Positions 7,405 through 16,261 of a stretch of DNA of 62,274 nucleotides are shown here, piece by piece. Position 1 is the first letter of the stretch, and every line of letters starts with the position of its first letter. The stretch lies in assembly GCA_038329895.1 (NCBI GenBank), contig JBBQNM010000005.1:1-62274 (forward strand), given 5' to 3'. A model generated the notes under the pieces. It was not told where the DNA came from and ran no database searches. It saw nothing but the letters and a program-made list of their open reading frames with translations. This stretch comes from Mayfieldus sp038329895. Lineage in GTDB: Bacteria; Actinomycetota; Thermoleophilia; Solirubrobacterales; 70-9. The position numbers and the translations under genes were made by a program.

Positions 7405-9582
7405 TCAACTACCAGCCGGCTCCGGCATCGGTTCCGACGGCGCGACCCTGAGCAGCTTGGCGGGCCCTGGTGGCAGCCACCAGTTCCAGCGCCCCATCAG
7501 GCGCATGATCGAGGGCACCAGCAGGGCCCGGATCACGGTCGCGTCGAAGATGATCCCCGCCGCCAGCCCGATCCCGAACTGCTTGATGTCGACGCCGGGG
7601 CCGGTCGACATCGAGAAGAAGGCGAACATCAGCACCAGGGCGGCGCTGGTCACCAGCTTGCCGGTTCGCATCAGTCCGAGCTGGATCGCCTGCGGCGTCG
7701 AGCCTGTCTCGTCGTATGCCTCGCGCATCCGGGTCAGCATGAAGACCTCGTAGTCCATCGAGAGCCCGAACAAAAACGCGAAGATCATCAATGGGATCCA
7801 GGATTGGACCGCCCCCGTCGCGTCCACGCCCCAGATCGCCTGCGCCCCATGGCCTTGCTGGAAGATGAAGACGACGATCCCGTAGGCGGCGCCGAGCGAA
7901 ATCAGGTTGAGGATCACCGCCTTCAGCGGCAGCAGAAGCGAGCGGAACGCCCGCGCCAGCAGCAGGAAGGTGAGGATGACGACGAACGCGAGGACGTAGG
8001 GGAAGTTCCCGTACACGGCGTGCACGAAGTCGCGGTTCTCCGCCGCCGTTCCGCCCAGTGTCAGCTTCACCGAGTGGTCGATTTGGGCCTGGGCGGCAGG
8101 CAGGACGTCGTCCTTGAGGTTGGAGATCGTCCCCCGGGACGTCTTGCTCTCGGCGTCGACGCTCGGGAAGGCCTCGACCAGTGCATTGCCGTGGCCGCGC
8201 CAGCCATTGCCCTTCGGAGCGACCGCGGCCGCGACACCCGGCGTTCGGTCGAGCTGGGAGGCTAGGGCATTGAGGTTCTTCTGGGTCGGGCCGTGCTCGG
8301 CCAAGACGACGTACGGCTCCAGGACGCCGGGCGTGATGTGGGCGGCTGTGAGCACATCGCGACCCTGGATCGCGTCGCCGGAACCGGGAAGGTCCTTTGC
8401 CTGGGCCTGGGCGGGATTGAGCTTCGAGGCCGGTACCAGCAGCACGGCGACGATCAGCAGGCCGACCGCCGCGGTCACCACCGGGCGCCGGATCACGGTC
8501 CCGGCCCAGCGGCCCCAGAAACCCTCGTCGACGTACTCGCCCGCGTGGAAGCGCTTCGGCAGCAGCCGGATCTTGTTGATCCGCGGACCGAGCAGCGAAA
8601 GCAGCGCCGGAAGCAGGGTGATCGAGGCGAGCACGGAGACGGCCGGGATCAGCATTCCTCCGATCCCGATCGCGCGGATGAACGGCAGCGGCAGGATGAT
8701 CATGCTCAGAAGCCCGATCGCCACCGTCGAGCCGGAGACGACCACCGAGCGGCCGGCGCGGCGCATCGTCGCCGCGATCGCCTCCTCGACCTCCTCCCCC
8801 TTCGCCAGCTCCTCGCGGAATCGGAAGATCATCAGCAGCGAGTAGTCGATCGCCACCCCGAGCCCCACCAGCGCGATCAGGAACTGGACGATCACCGAGA
8901 CGTCGGTGACATAGGTGACAAGCCAGATGACCCCGAAGGTGGTCAGGATCGAGCTCGCGGCCACGGCCAGCGGCATCAGCACCGCAGGCAGGGTGCCGAA
9001 GACCAAAAGCAGCACAAGAAGCGCGCCGATCCCGCCGAGCAGGATCTCGAGCGCGAGGCTGGGACCGCTCCCGCCTCCGCTGTCGGAGTTCAGAGGATCG
9101 ATCCCGGTCAGATGGGCGGTGACCCCGTCGGGCGCCGCCTGCTTGAGCGCCTTGCGGGTCTTCGGGATCGTGCCCGAGGTGTCGAAGCTCGGCAGCCCGG
9201 CGGGGTAGACCTCGGCGAAGGTCGTGTGGCGGTCGCGGGAGACGTAGGCGTCGCTGCCGGTCGAGAAGTAGGAGCTGACGCGGGAACCGCGGTTGGCGCG
9301 CTGCGCGGCGGCGATCGCCTTCTGGATCCCGGGCTCCTTGGTCACGTCGCCCTTGGAGTGGAAGACCGAAACCAGCGGCACCTGCGCGCCGGTGCCGAGG
9401 CTGTGTAGCGCTCGCTGGTTCGCCTCGTAGGCCGAGTAGCCGGGGATCGAGAAGTTCTCCTGCCAGCGGTTCTTGACCTGCCCGGCGCCGATCATCCCGA
9501 AGATCACCAGACCGACCCAGGCCGCGATCACATAGCGGCGGCGGCGGACCACGAAGTGGCCCAGCCGTTCCATCGTGCTCAT
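7405..9582 (-). CDS. MMPL/RND-family membrane transporter (MmpL-like)
   Basis: A polytopic protein of about 725 aa with two repeats of one TM, a large extracytoplasmic domain and five TMs. The proton-relay signatures of MmpL proteins are visible: LGVAIDYSLLMIFRFREE in the first half and LFGLSMDYEVFMLTRMREAY in the second. MmpL proteins export lipids or small hydrophobic compounds across the inner membrane using proton motive force. The start is set at ATG 9582 (MSTMERLGHFVVRRRR); an ATG 30 bases upstream is possible. It is divergent from the 3-hydroxyacyl-CoA dehydrogenase gene. The cargo cannot be deduced. Confidence 0.9.
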   Translation of the reverse strand: MSTMERLGHFVVRRRRYVIAAWVGLVIFGMIGAGQVKNRWQENFSIPGYSAYEANQRALHSLGTGAQVPLVSVFHSKGDVTKEPGIQKAIAAAQRANRGSRVSSYFSTGSDAYVSRDRHTTFAEVYPAGLPSFDTSGTIPKTRKALKQAAPDGVTAHLTGIDPLNSDSGGGSGPSLALEILLGGIGALLVLLLVFGTLPAVLMPLAVAASSILTTFGVIWLVTYVTDVSVIVQFLIALVGLGVAIDYSLLMIFRFREELAKGEEVEEAIAATMRRAGRSVVVSGSTVAIGLLSMIILPLPFIRAIGIGGMLIPAVSVLASITLLPALLSLLGPRINKIRLLPKRFHAGEYVDEGFWGRWAGTVIRRPVVTAAVGLLIVAVLLVPASKLNPAQAQAKDLPGSGDAIQGRDVLTAAHITPGVLEPYVVLAEHGPTQKNLNALASQLDRTPGVAAAVAPKGNGWRGHGNALVEAFPSVDAESKTSRGTISNLKDDVLPAAQAQIDHSVKLTLGGTAAENRDFVHAVYGNFPYVLAFVVILTFLLLARAFRSLLLPLKAVILNLISLGAAYGIVVFIFQQGHGAQAIWGVDATGAVQSWIPLMIFAFLFGLSMDYEVFMLTRMREAYDETGSTPQAIQLGLMRTGKLVTSAALVLMFAFFSMSTGPGVDIKQFGIGLAAGIIFDATVIRALLVPSIMRLMGRWNWWLPPGPAKLLRVAPSEPMPEPAGS

Positions 9583-9683
9583 CGAGAGCCTGCCTCTTTC
9601 GAGCCCCGCCAAGCGATCACCAATCTCTTATAGCGAAGTGGTCGCCTCGGCTGGTTGTCCGATCGTGATAACAACCCTTCCGC

Positions 9684-10511
9684 GTGAACGCCTCGGAGGG
9701 GTACAAGCACCCAGCGATCGCGGGGAGCGGAACAATCGCCACCGGACTGGCGGCAACCGCAACCGCGACCGGAAAGACATTGCTGCTGGCCCGCAGCGAC
9801 GCATCGGCGTGGCGGGCCGAGGAGAAGGCGACGGCGGCGTGCGCGAAGATCGAGGGCGCCGACGCCGGCCGCCTCAAGGTCACCACCGAGGCCGCCGACC
9901 TCGCCGATTGCGACATCATCGTCGAGGCCGTGATCGAGGACCCGGAGGTGAAGGGCGAGCTGCTCTCCACCGTCGGCGAGTCGGCCCCGGATGCCGACCT
10001 GGCGACGACGACATCCTCGCTGTCGGTCGGCGAGATCGGCAAGCGCAGCGGCCACGGTGACCGCTTCTTCGGCCTTCACGTCTTCAACCCGGTGCCGCGG
10101 ATGAAGCTGGTCGAGCTGTGCTTCCCAACCGGTGTCGGCGACGGCGTCAAGGAACGGGCGCTCGCCTGGTGCGGCGCGCTCGGCAAGACCGCGGTCGAGG
10201 TCCCCGACCAGGCCGGGTTCGTCGTCAACCGGCTGCTCTTCCCCTACCTCTTCGATGCCGTGCGGATGCTCGAGCGCACCGGGATGGAGCCCGGCGAGGT
10301 CGACTCCTGCATGACACTCGGCGCCGGACACCCGATGGGGCCGCTGGCGCTGCTCGACTTCGTCGGCCTCGACGTGGCCGAGGCGATCGGCGACGCGCTG
10401 CATGCCGACTCCGACGAGCCCGCCCACAAGCCGCCGGGGATGATGGTCGAGATGGTCGGCGAGGGCAAGCTCGGCCGCAAGAGCGGTGCCGGCTTTTACG
10501 ACTACGGCTAG
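9684..10511 (+). CDS. 3-hydroxyacyl-CoA dehydrogenase family protein
   Basis: A 275-aa single-domain-pair enzyme: an N-terminal Rossmann fold with AIAGSGTIATGLA, DIIVEAVIEDPEVKGELL and HVFNPVPRMKLVEL, and a C-terminal helical domain with PDQAGFVVNRLLFPYLFDAVRM, GAGHPMGPLALLDFVGLD and KSGAGFYDYG. It matches short-chain 3-hydroxyacyl-CoA (or 3-hydroxybutyryl-CoA) dehydrogenases in length. The active-site His is in LHVFNP. The start is GTG at 9684. It oxidises 3-hydroxyacyl-CoA with NAD(P)+. It is divergent from the MMPL gene and followed by two GC-rich hairpins. Confidence 0.9.
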   Translation: MNASEGYKHPAIAGSGTIATGLAATATATGKTLLLARSDASAWRAEEKATAACAKIEGADAGRLKVTTEAADLADCDIIVEAVIEDPEVKGELLSTVGESAPDADLATTTSSLSVGEIGKRSGHGDRFFGLHVFNPVPRMKLVELCFPTGVGDGVKERALAWCGALGKTAVEVPDQAGFVVNRLLFPYLFDAVRMLERTGMEPGEVDSCMTLGAGHPMGPLALLDFVGLDVAEAIGDALHADSDEPAHKPPGMMVEMVGEGKLGRKSGAGFYDYG

Positions 10512-10537
10512 CGGCCCGCCCTCGTCACATGACTTGC

Positions 10538-10585
10538 GGCGGCTTCGCCGCCTGACATGCGCCTGCGGCGGCGCAACGCCGCCGC
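10538..10585. terminator. Two adjacent GC-rich hairpins between the hydroxyacyl-CoA dehydrogenase and antiporter genes
   Basis: First stem GGCGGC-TTC-GCCGCC (10538-10552), second a perfect 9-bp stem GCGGCGGCG-CAA-CGCCGCCGC (10565-10585). They end transcription from 9684-10511 or lie in the leader of the antiporter gene starting at 10602. No T-run. Confidence 0.5.
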
Positions 10586-10601
10586 CATCATCTATTGCCG
10601 G

Positions 10602-11631
10602 ATGAACGAGACCGGCGGATTGATTCTCGGCCTGGCGGTGGCGATTGCGGCGCTCAGCACGCTCGCGCGGCTGATCAACGTCCCCTACCCGATCGTGCTG
10701 GTGATCGGGGGGCTCGGCATCGGGCTGATTCCCGGCCTGCCCGACGTGACGCTCGATCCCGACCTGGTTCTGGTCATCTTCCTTCCGCCGCTGCTCTACG
10801 CCGCAGCGTTCTTTGCCTCGCTGCGCGATCTACGCCGCAATCTGAGACCGATCACGTTGACCGCGGTCGGCCTGGTGATCGCCACCGCCGTCGGGGTGGC
10901 GCTCGTCGCCCACACCTTGATCGATGGGATGACCTGGGGTGCCGCCTTCGCCTTGGGCGCGATCGTCGCGCCCACCGACCCGATCGCCGCCAGCGCGATC
11001 ATGAAGCGCCTCGGCGCCCCGCGGCGCATCGTCACCGTGATCGAGGGCGAGAGCCTGATCAACGACGGCACGGCGCTTGTGATCTACCGCTCCGCCGTCG
11101 CCGCCGTCGTCGGCGGCAGCTTCTCGATCTGGTCCGGAGGGCTCGACTTCGTGCTCGCGGTAATCGGGGGAATCGCGATGGGCCTGCTGGTCGGTGGGGC
11201 GATCGCCGAGATCCGCCGCCGGATCGAGGACACGCCGGTCGAGATCACGATCTCGCTTGCGACCGGCTACGCCGCCTACCTTCCCGCCGAGGCGATCAAT
11301 GTCTCGGGAGTGCTCGCCGCCGTCACGGCGGGGATCTACCTGGGCTGGAAGGCGCCCGAGATCGCCTCTGTGACCCAGCGCCTGCAGGGGCGCCCTGTCT
11401 GGGAGCTGCTGCAGTTCCTTCTCAACGCGGTCCTCTTCGTACTGATCGGCCTCCAGCTCCCGATCGTGGTCGGGAACCTGGGGGGAATCTCCGCAATGAC
11501 CCTGGTCGGCTACGCGGCAGCCATCTGCGCCACGGTCGTCGGCGTGCGCTTGATCTGGTCCAACACGACGCCCTACCTGGTCAGGGCGCTGGACCGGCGC
11601 CCCCAGCAGCGAGCCCGCCGGGTCGATTGGC
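10602..11631 (+). pseudogene. N-terminal two thirds of a CPA1-type Na+/H+ antiporter, cut at an inversion breakpoint
   Basis: From ATG 10602 about 343 residues match NhaP/CPA1 antiporters: repeated hydrophobic helices, GAIVAPTDPIAASAIMKRLG (ion-binding Asp helix) and IEGESLINDGTALVIY. The homology stops after LDRRPQQRARRVDW, just before the expected AAWAGMRGAVSLAA helix. That missing part (about 185 aa) lies on the opposite strand at 26617-27175. The reading frame stays open into protease sequence and ends at 12263, so the present sequence encodes an antiporter-protease chimera. Joining at the shared TTGGC (11627-11631 and 27174-27178) gives a full antiporter of about 529 aa in frame. Confidence 0.85.
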
Positions 11632-12817
11632 ACTCGGTGCACTCGCGCCCCCATCTGCGCGCCTTCTGGACCCCCAGGCGGATTCGACAAGCCGAGCCGA
11701 TGTCGGTGCTCACCTTCTCCAAACCCGGTGGGCACGTTGTGGAGGCGGGTGACGCGTCGCCGGCGGCCGCCGACCCCTCGGCGGATGGCACGGACACGGG
11801 CGATCCGACGCTTTACCCGAACAGCGCCAACGGCGTCGTCCTGTTCTTCTACGGCGCCGACGAGTACCGATGCTCGGGGAGCGTCATCAACAGCCCCGCC
11901 GGCAACGTGGTCCTTACTGCTGGGCACTGCGTGATCGCGCCCGGCTCGGGCACCCAGGCGACCAACATCGTTTTCATACCCGGCTATCGCGATGGAGAGC
12001 ACACCTTTGATGACTGGCCGGCGACGACTTTCGCGACCACTACCGAGTGGCAGACCACAGCCGGCACCGGCGATCCCAATGACGCCGACGAGGCTGGAGA
12101 CATGGCGATGCTGACCCTCCAAACCGTCCCGGGGATGGGGCGACGATCCAGAGCGTGGTCGGTGCGGTTGGCATCGGCTTCAACCAGCCGCGCAATCAGA
12201 CCTACATGGAGTACGGCTATCCGGCGGCGTTCCCGTACGACGGCGAACGGCTCTACGAGCTGACGAGCCTCCTCGCGGGCAACGATCCATTCTTCTCGCC
12301 CGCCACGATGGCGATCACCAGCGACTTCACGGGGGGATCCAGCGGCGGGCCCTGGCTGGTGGGAAACCCGCCGGTGGCGCTCTCGGTGAACGACTACAAG
12401 TACGTCTCGGATCCCAACCACATGTACGGCCCCTACTTCGGCAGCATCGCCCAACAGCTCTACACCACGGCCACGACGGGCGGCGTGAGCCCGGCCAGCA
12501 GCGTTGTCCCCCCGAAGCCTTCGAACGCGTTCCTGATCGGATCGATGACCCGCAACCGCCAGCGGGGCCTGGCCACCCTCTGGGTCAAGGTCCCGGGCGC
12601 CGGCACGCTCAATCTCAGCGGCCACGGCTTGCGCAGGGTTATCAAAGAGCCGGGCGGCAAGGGCACGGTCGGGCTGCCGGTCCGGGCCAAGGGCTCTGCG
12701 TTGGCAACGCTGCGCGACGCCGGTCGGGTCCTGGTGCAGGCAAAGATTGCCTACGAGCCGACCGGAGGCAGCGTCAACTCGAAGAGCCGCGGCGTCGTCC
12801 TGCTCAGGCAACCGTGA
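11632..12817 (+). pseudogene. Body of a secreted trypsin-like serine protease, lacking its signal peptide and frameshifted
   Basis: The catalytic triad of a chymotrypsin-fold protease is visible: His in VVLTAGHCV (about 11918-11934), Asp in AGDMAMLTL and Ser in GGSSGGPWLVG (about 12331-12358). The first part, up to about 12130, is in the same frame as the antiporter; from CCCGGGGATGGGG (12128-12140) the protein continues one frame over to the stop at 12815. One extra G there would restore VPGDGATIQSVVG. No signal peptide or start is present: the sequence begins inside VHSRPHLRAFWTPRRIRQAEP. A matching signal-peptide fragment is at 27176-27326 on the other strand. The C-terminal 90 residues form an extra beta-rich domain. 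Confidence 0.8.
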
Positions 12818-12818
12818 G

Positions 12819-12835
12819 GCGGGACGCGGTCCCGC
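12819..12835 (+). terminator. Hairpin after the protease gene
   Basis: Perfect 7-bp stem GCGGGAC-GCG-GTCCCGC two bases after the TGA stop at 12815-12817; no T-tract. Confidence 0.45.
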
Positions 12836-12916
12836 TCAGGCGTCGCTGAGGCGCGCATTGGGCGTCCTGCGTGCAAACCGCCTTGCAGATTTCCCTGTCT
12901 TTTCGGAATTGGGGGT

Positions 12917-12945
12917 TGACAGAACCCCGTGCTGTCGTCACACTG
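12917..12945 (+). promoter_or_regulatory. Possible sigma-A type promoter upstream of the SigH-like gene
   Basis: TTGACA (12917-12922), 17-base spacer, then CACACT (12940-12945), a weak -10. It lies about 110 bases before the GTG start. The rest of the 12818-13055 intergenic region shows only the protease hairpin and a strong ribosome binding site (GAAGGAGG at 13041-13048). Confidence 0.4.
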
Positions 12946-13055
12946 CCCGGCCAACAAGGGTGAACCTCAACTTGAGTCTGAGGCAGCACCCTTGAGGAGG
13001 GCGCCCAGGGGAGGTACGTGGCGCCACGACAACTTCACTCGAAGGAGGAAGTTCA

Positions 13056-13757
13056 GTGGCCACACCTACCCCCATGCAGAAAACCAAGCTGCCAGCGTCC
13101 GCTCGGGCGACTGCGCCAGCCGTAAAGCAGCCTAACGCTCAACCTGAGCTTGATGATCATTACCTGGTCGCCCTCGCCAAGGAGGGCAAGCCGGATGCCT
13201 ATGACGCGATTGTGCGCCGCTACCGCGGCTTCGTGCGTCTGAAGGCTTCTTCGTACTTCCTGCTCGGCGGCGAGTCGGACGACCTGATCCAGGAGGGCCT
13301 GCTGGGCCTCTACAAGGCGGTTCGCGACTACCGCACCGACCGCGAGTCGAGCTTTCGCAACTTCGCCGAGCTGTGCATCACGCGTCAGATCATCACGGCG
13401 GTGAAGACGGCGACTCGCAACAAGCACACGCCGCTCAACCAGTACGTCTCCTTCAGCCAGTCGCCTGCGGCGGCGGGCGACTCGGACTCGACCCTCGACG
13501 AGATATTGCCCGGCCCCACGGCCTTCGATCCGGTCAACCAGGTGATCGCGACCGAGGAGCTGGAGAGTCTCGTCTCATGCCTGTCAAGCGTGCTGTCCGA
13601 CCTCGAAAGCCGGGTGCTGTCGCTCTATCTCGACGGCTACTCCTACGAGGTGATCGCCGAGAAGCTGGACTGCGACACGAAGACGGTCGACAACGCCTTG
13701 CAGCGGGTGAAGCGCAAGGTGGGCACCCACCTCACCTCGCGCGAGGTGAGGCTCTAG
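13056..13757 (+). CDS. sigH: RNA polymerase sigma factor, SigH (sigma-30)-like
   Basis: A 233-aa sigma-70 family protein. Region 2 reads DAIVRRYRGFVRLKASSYFL, GGESDDLIQEGLLGLYKAVRDY and SSFRNFAELCITRQIITAVKTATR; region 4 reads VLSDLESRVLSLYLDGYSYEVIAEKLDCDTKTVDNALQRVKRKV. This is the pattern of the SigH/sigma-30 group of Firmicutes and deep actinobacteria rather than an ECF factor. The GTG start is supported by GAAGGAGG eight bases upstream. After undoing the proposed inversion it would lie beyond rlmB and the protease on the same strand, matching the rlmB-sigH neighbourhood of Bacillus. It probably controls stationary-phase or developmental genes; the regulon is not visible here. Confidence 0.88.
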   Translation: MATPTPMQKTKLPASARATAPAVKQPNAQPELDDHYLVALAKEGKPDAYDAIVRRYRGFVRLKASSYFLLGGESDDLIQEGLLGLYKAVRDYRTDRESSFRNFAELCITRQIITAVKTATRNKHTPLNQYVSFSQSPAAAGDSDSTLDEILPGPTAFDPVNQVIATEELESLVSCLSSVLSDLESRVLSLYLDGYSYEVIAEKLDCDTKTVDNALQRVKRKVGTHLTSREVRL

Positions 13758-13784
13758 CTCGCTGGCAGCTGCTGGAGCGACAGC

Positions 13785-13804
13785 GTGTTGCAGAACTGCA
13801 ACAC
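13785..13804. promoter_or_regulatory. Perfect 20-bp palindrome, candidate operator
   Basis: GTGTTGCAGAACTGCAACAC: two 9-base arms around AA, 28 bases after the sigH-like gene and 35 bases before the RTX-like gene. Size and symmetry fit a dimeric repressor site; it could also form a hairpin. Confidence 0.5.
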
Positions 13805-13838
13805 CGCGGGGCGGTGATGCCCTAGCGTTTGGCGCCGA

Positions 13839-14489
13839 TTGGGCAAGCGCGGGAAAACTCCTCTGCTGGTCGCGATCAGCGCATTTAGTGTCGTCAGCGT
13901 CGCCGGCGTGGCGCTCGCGAAGACCGAGCACGGCACGCCCGGGCGCGACAAGCTGGTCGGGACCAAGCGCGCCGACAAGCTGATCGGACGCGGCGGACGC
14001 GACACCCTGATCGGCCGCAAGGGGGCCGACCGTCTGAAGGGCGGCAAGGGCCGCGACAAGCTGCTGGCCGGACCCGGCAACGACGTCCTCAGGGGCGGCC
14101 CCGCCAACGACCTGCTGAAAGCGGGCCGGGGCAACGACGAGCTTCTGGGCGGCCCGGGCAGGAACATTCTCAAGGGAGGCCGCGGCGACGATGACCTCTC
14201 GGGCGGCCCCGGCATCAACACCCTCAACGGCGGTCCGGGGGACGATCTGCTGATCGGCGGGCCTCGCGGGGGGACGATGACCGGCGGCCCGGGACACGAC
14301 CAGTTCAACGAGCTGGACGGGGTTCCGATGGGCGGCGAGGCCGACGACGTGATCGACGCCCGCGACGGCGAAGAGGACGAGATCAACTGCGGACCGGGCA
14401 ATGACACAGCATTCGTGGACGCCAGCGAGGAAGGCGTCGTCGACTGTGAGACCGTGATCGAACCAAACACCACAGGAGGGCGACGATGA
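13839..14489 (+). CDS. Secreted RTX-like (hemolysin-type calcium-binding repeat) protein
   Basis: A 216-aa protein with a signal peptide (LLVAISAFSVVSVAGVALA) followed by about fourteen nine-residue repeats of the GGxGxDxLx type, for example GRGGRDTLIGRKGADRLKGG and GGPGDDLLIGG, which form Ca2+-binding parallel beta-rolls. The C-terminus has a Cys pair (INCGPGNDT and VVDCETVIE) and no further domain. The start is TTG at 13839. The last four bases overlap the start of the TAT-exported phosphoesterase gene, so the two are translationally coupled; a calcium-dependent extracellular pair is a reasonable guess. Not a toxin by itself: no catalytic domain is present. Confidence 0.8.
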   Translation: MGKRGKTPLLVAISAFSVVSVAGVALAKTEHGTPGRDKLVGTKRADKLIGRGGRDTLIGRKGADRLKGGKGRDKLLAGPGNDVLRGGPANDLLKAGRGNDELLGGPGRNILKGGRGDDDLSGGPGINTLNGGPGDDLLIGGPRGGTMTGGPGHDQFNELDGVPMGGEADDVIDARDGEEDEINCGPGNDTAFVDASEEGVVDCETVIEPNTTGGRR

Positions 14490-15994
14490 GCCAAGAGGGC
14501 GTGGACCTGCGGGACCCGGAGGCCAGCGAGCGCTTCGAGGCCGAGCATCCGGAGGAGGCGCTGCGCCGGCGCGACTTCCTCGCCCGCACCGCGGCCCTTG
14601 CCGGTGGGGTCTCGCTGGCGGGCATGCTGTCGCCCGACCAGCTGGTCAACGCCGCCGCGCGCATCCAGCAGCGCGTCAAGCTGCCGAGCCCGCGCAACAT
14701 GCCGATCGACACCTTCGTGGTGCTGATGATGGAGAACCGCTCCTTCGATCACTACTTCGGCTGGCACCCGAGGGCGGACGCTCACAACGCCGGCCTCACC
14801 TACCCGGACGCGAACGGCAACCCCGTCGGCACCCATCATCTGACCCCGGACTTCCAGGGCTGCGCGTCCCGCGACCCCGATCACTCCTGGTACGGCGGGC
14901 GGCACCAGTACGACGGCGGCCGGATGGACGGCTTCGTGCAGGGCAACGTGGCCGGGACCAGCAGCGACTCATTCGCCGCCGGCTACTACCTCAAGCAGGA
15001 CCTTGGGTTCATCCCCTACGCGGCCGACGCCTTCCAGCTCTATGACCGGTTCCACTGCTCGATCATGGCCTCGACCTATCCCAACCGCCACTACATGTGG
15101 TCGGCGCAGTCGGGCGGCCAGAAGGACAACCAGACGCAGTCCAACAGCTGGGAGACGATCTTCGATCGCGCGCTATCGAAGGGCGCCAGCGCGACCTACT
15201 TCAACTCCGACCTGCCGGTCTCGGCGCTCTATGGGTCCCGGGGGCTGTCCTGGACCCAGCCGGTGTCCAACTACTACCAACATGCGGCGAACGGGACACT
15301 TTCCAACATCAACTACGTCGACCCGGCGTTCTACGACGGCGGTGGCGGCGACGGCGTCTCTGGCGACGAGCATCCGCACGGCGACGTGCGGATCGGGCAG
15401 GCCTTCATGTCGGACGTCGTGCACGCCTTCATCGATTCGCCGCAGTTCAAGCGCGGAGCGCTGTTCATCGTCTACGACGAGTGGGGAGGGTTCTTCGACC
15501 ACGTGCTTCCGCACTTCGTGCCCGACGACCGTGGCAGCCGCAACCTCTATGAGAACTTCGGCATGACCGGGTTCCGGATCCCCGCCGTTGTCGTGTCGCC
15601 GTATGTGAAGCGGGGCGTCGTGAACCACTCATTCGCGACGTTCGAGTCGATCCTGAAGCTGATCGCCTACAAGTTCGGGCTCGGCTACCTCAACAAGCGC
15701 CACCGCTACGCAACCAACATCGGGCGAACATTCGACTGGGAGACGCCCAACTTCAACCGGCCCAACATTCCCGATCCTCAGACGATCGCGGCGACGCCAT
15801 GCTCGCTGCAGCTGATTCGGGAGGAGGATCGGGCGCAGCGCCACAAGCCGCACGACCTGCTCGACCTGGAGACTTCGGGCCTGCTCGACCGGCTCGGCTA
15901 CGACGTCAAGCGGCCGACCTACGCGCGCATCTTCCGTAACCCGGACAGCTTCCGGCGGGCGTTGCGCCAGAGCACCAGCTATCGCGGCGGTTAG
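14486..15994 (+). CDS. TAT-exported phosphoesterase (phospholipase C / acid phosphatase AcpA family)
   Basis: A 502-aa enzyme with a twin-arginine signal at residues 28-48 (RRRDFLARTAALAGG). The catalytic front is FVVLMMENRSFDHYFGW (metal-binding Glu/Asn/Ser), with further metal ligands in GDEHPHGDVRIGQ and LFIVYDEWGGFFDHV, as in bacterial phosphoesterase-family phospholipases C. It hydrolyses phosphodiester or phosphomonoester bonds outside the cell; phosphatidylcholine is the classical substrate but phosphate scavenging is equally possible. The ATG start overlaps the RTX-like gene by four bases (ATGA). The C-terminal LDLETSGLLDRLGYD segment is typical of actinobacterial members. Confidence 0.88.
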   Translation: MSQEGVDLRDPEASERFEAEHPEEALRRRDFLARTAALAGGVSLAGMLSPDQLVNAAARIQQRVKLPSPRNMPIDTFVVLMMENRSFDHYFGWHPRADAHNAGLTYPDANGNPVGTHHLTPDFQGCASRDPDHSWYGGRHQYDGGRMDGFVQGNVAGTSSDSFAAGYYLKQDLGFIPYAADAFQLYDRFHCSIMASTYPNRHYMWSAQSGGQKDNQTQSNSWETIFDRALSKGASATYFNSDLPVSALYGSRGLSWTQPVSNYYQHAANGTLSNINYVDPAFYDGGGGDGVSGDEHPHGDVRIGQAFMSDVVHAFIDSPQFKRGALFIVYDEWGGFFDHVLPHFVPDDRGSRNLYENFGMTGFRIPAVVVSPYVKRGVVNHSFATFESILKLIAYKFGLGYLNKRHRYATNIGRTFDWETPNFNRPNIPDPQTIAATPCSLQLIREEDRAQRHKPHDLLDLETSGLLDRLGYDVKRPTYARIFRNPDSFRRALRQSTSYRGG

Positions 15995-16002
15995 ATGGGC
16001 AA

Positions 16003-16076
16003 AGCCGGAGGTCGGATTCGAACCGACGACCTGCCGCTTACAAGGCGGCTGCTCTGGCCAACTGAGCTACTCCGGC
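16003..16076 (-). tRNA. tRNA-Thr (anticodon TGT)
   Basis: Minus-strand cloverleaf with a perfect acceptor stem GCCGGAG/CTCCGGC, D-arm TAGCTCAGTTGGCCAGAGC, anticodon arm GCCGC-CTTGTAA-GCGGC and T-arm GTCGG-TTCGAAT-CCGAC. The anticodon is TGT; CCA is not encoded. Confidence 0.92.
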
Positions 16077-16166
16077 GAATTTGGCATACGGAAAATCAAC
16101 TATTGGTCCACAATGATTTCAATGGAGCGCTCAAGGATCTTTGCCACCTGCCGATTGGGTGCCTAC

Positions 16167-16239
16167 GCCCACCTAGCTCAATCGGAAGAGCACTCGACTT
16201 GTAACCGAGAGGGTCCTGGTTCAAATCCAGGGGTGGGCT
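16167..16239 (+). tRNA. tRNA-Thr (anticodon TGT), second copy with different body
   Basis: Plus-strand cloverleaf with acceptor GCCCACC/GGTGGGC, anticodon arm CTCGA-CTTGTAA-CCGAG and T-arm CCTGG-TTCAAAT-CCAGG. The anticodon TGT is the same as in the tRNA 90 bases away on the other strand, but the stems differ nearly everywhere. The last anticodon-stem pair (31-39) is an A-C mismatch. Confidence 0.85.
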
Positions 16240-16261
16240 CTTCCCCGCAGGCGATGCTCCG

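Noticed and set aside
10538..10601. Coding start at ATG 10557 for the antiporter
   Set aside because: This adds MRLRRRNAAA-type residues derived from the hairpin sequence; ATG 10602 (MNETGG) gives the normal N-terminus.
16003..16239. Integrated element at the tRNA pair
   Set aside because: No integrase gene, no direct repeat of a tRNA 3' end, and the flanking genes look like normal chromosomal genes.
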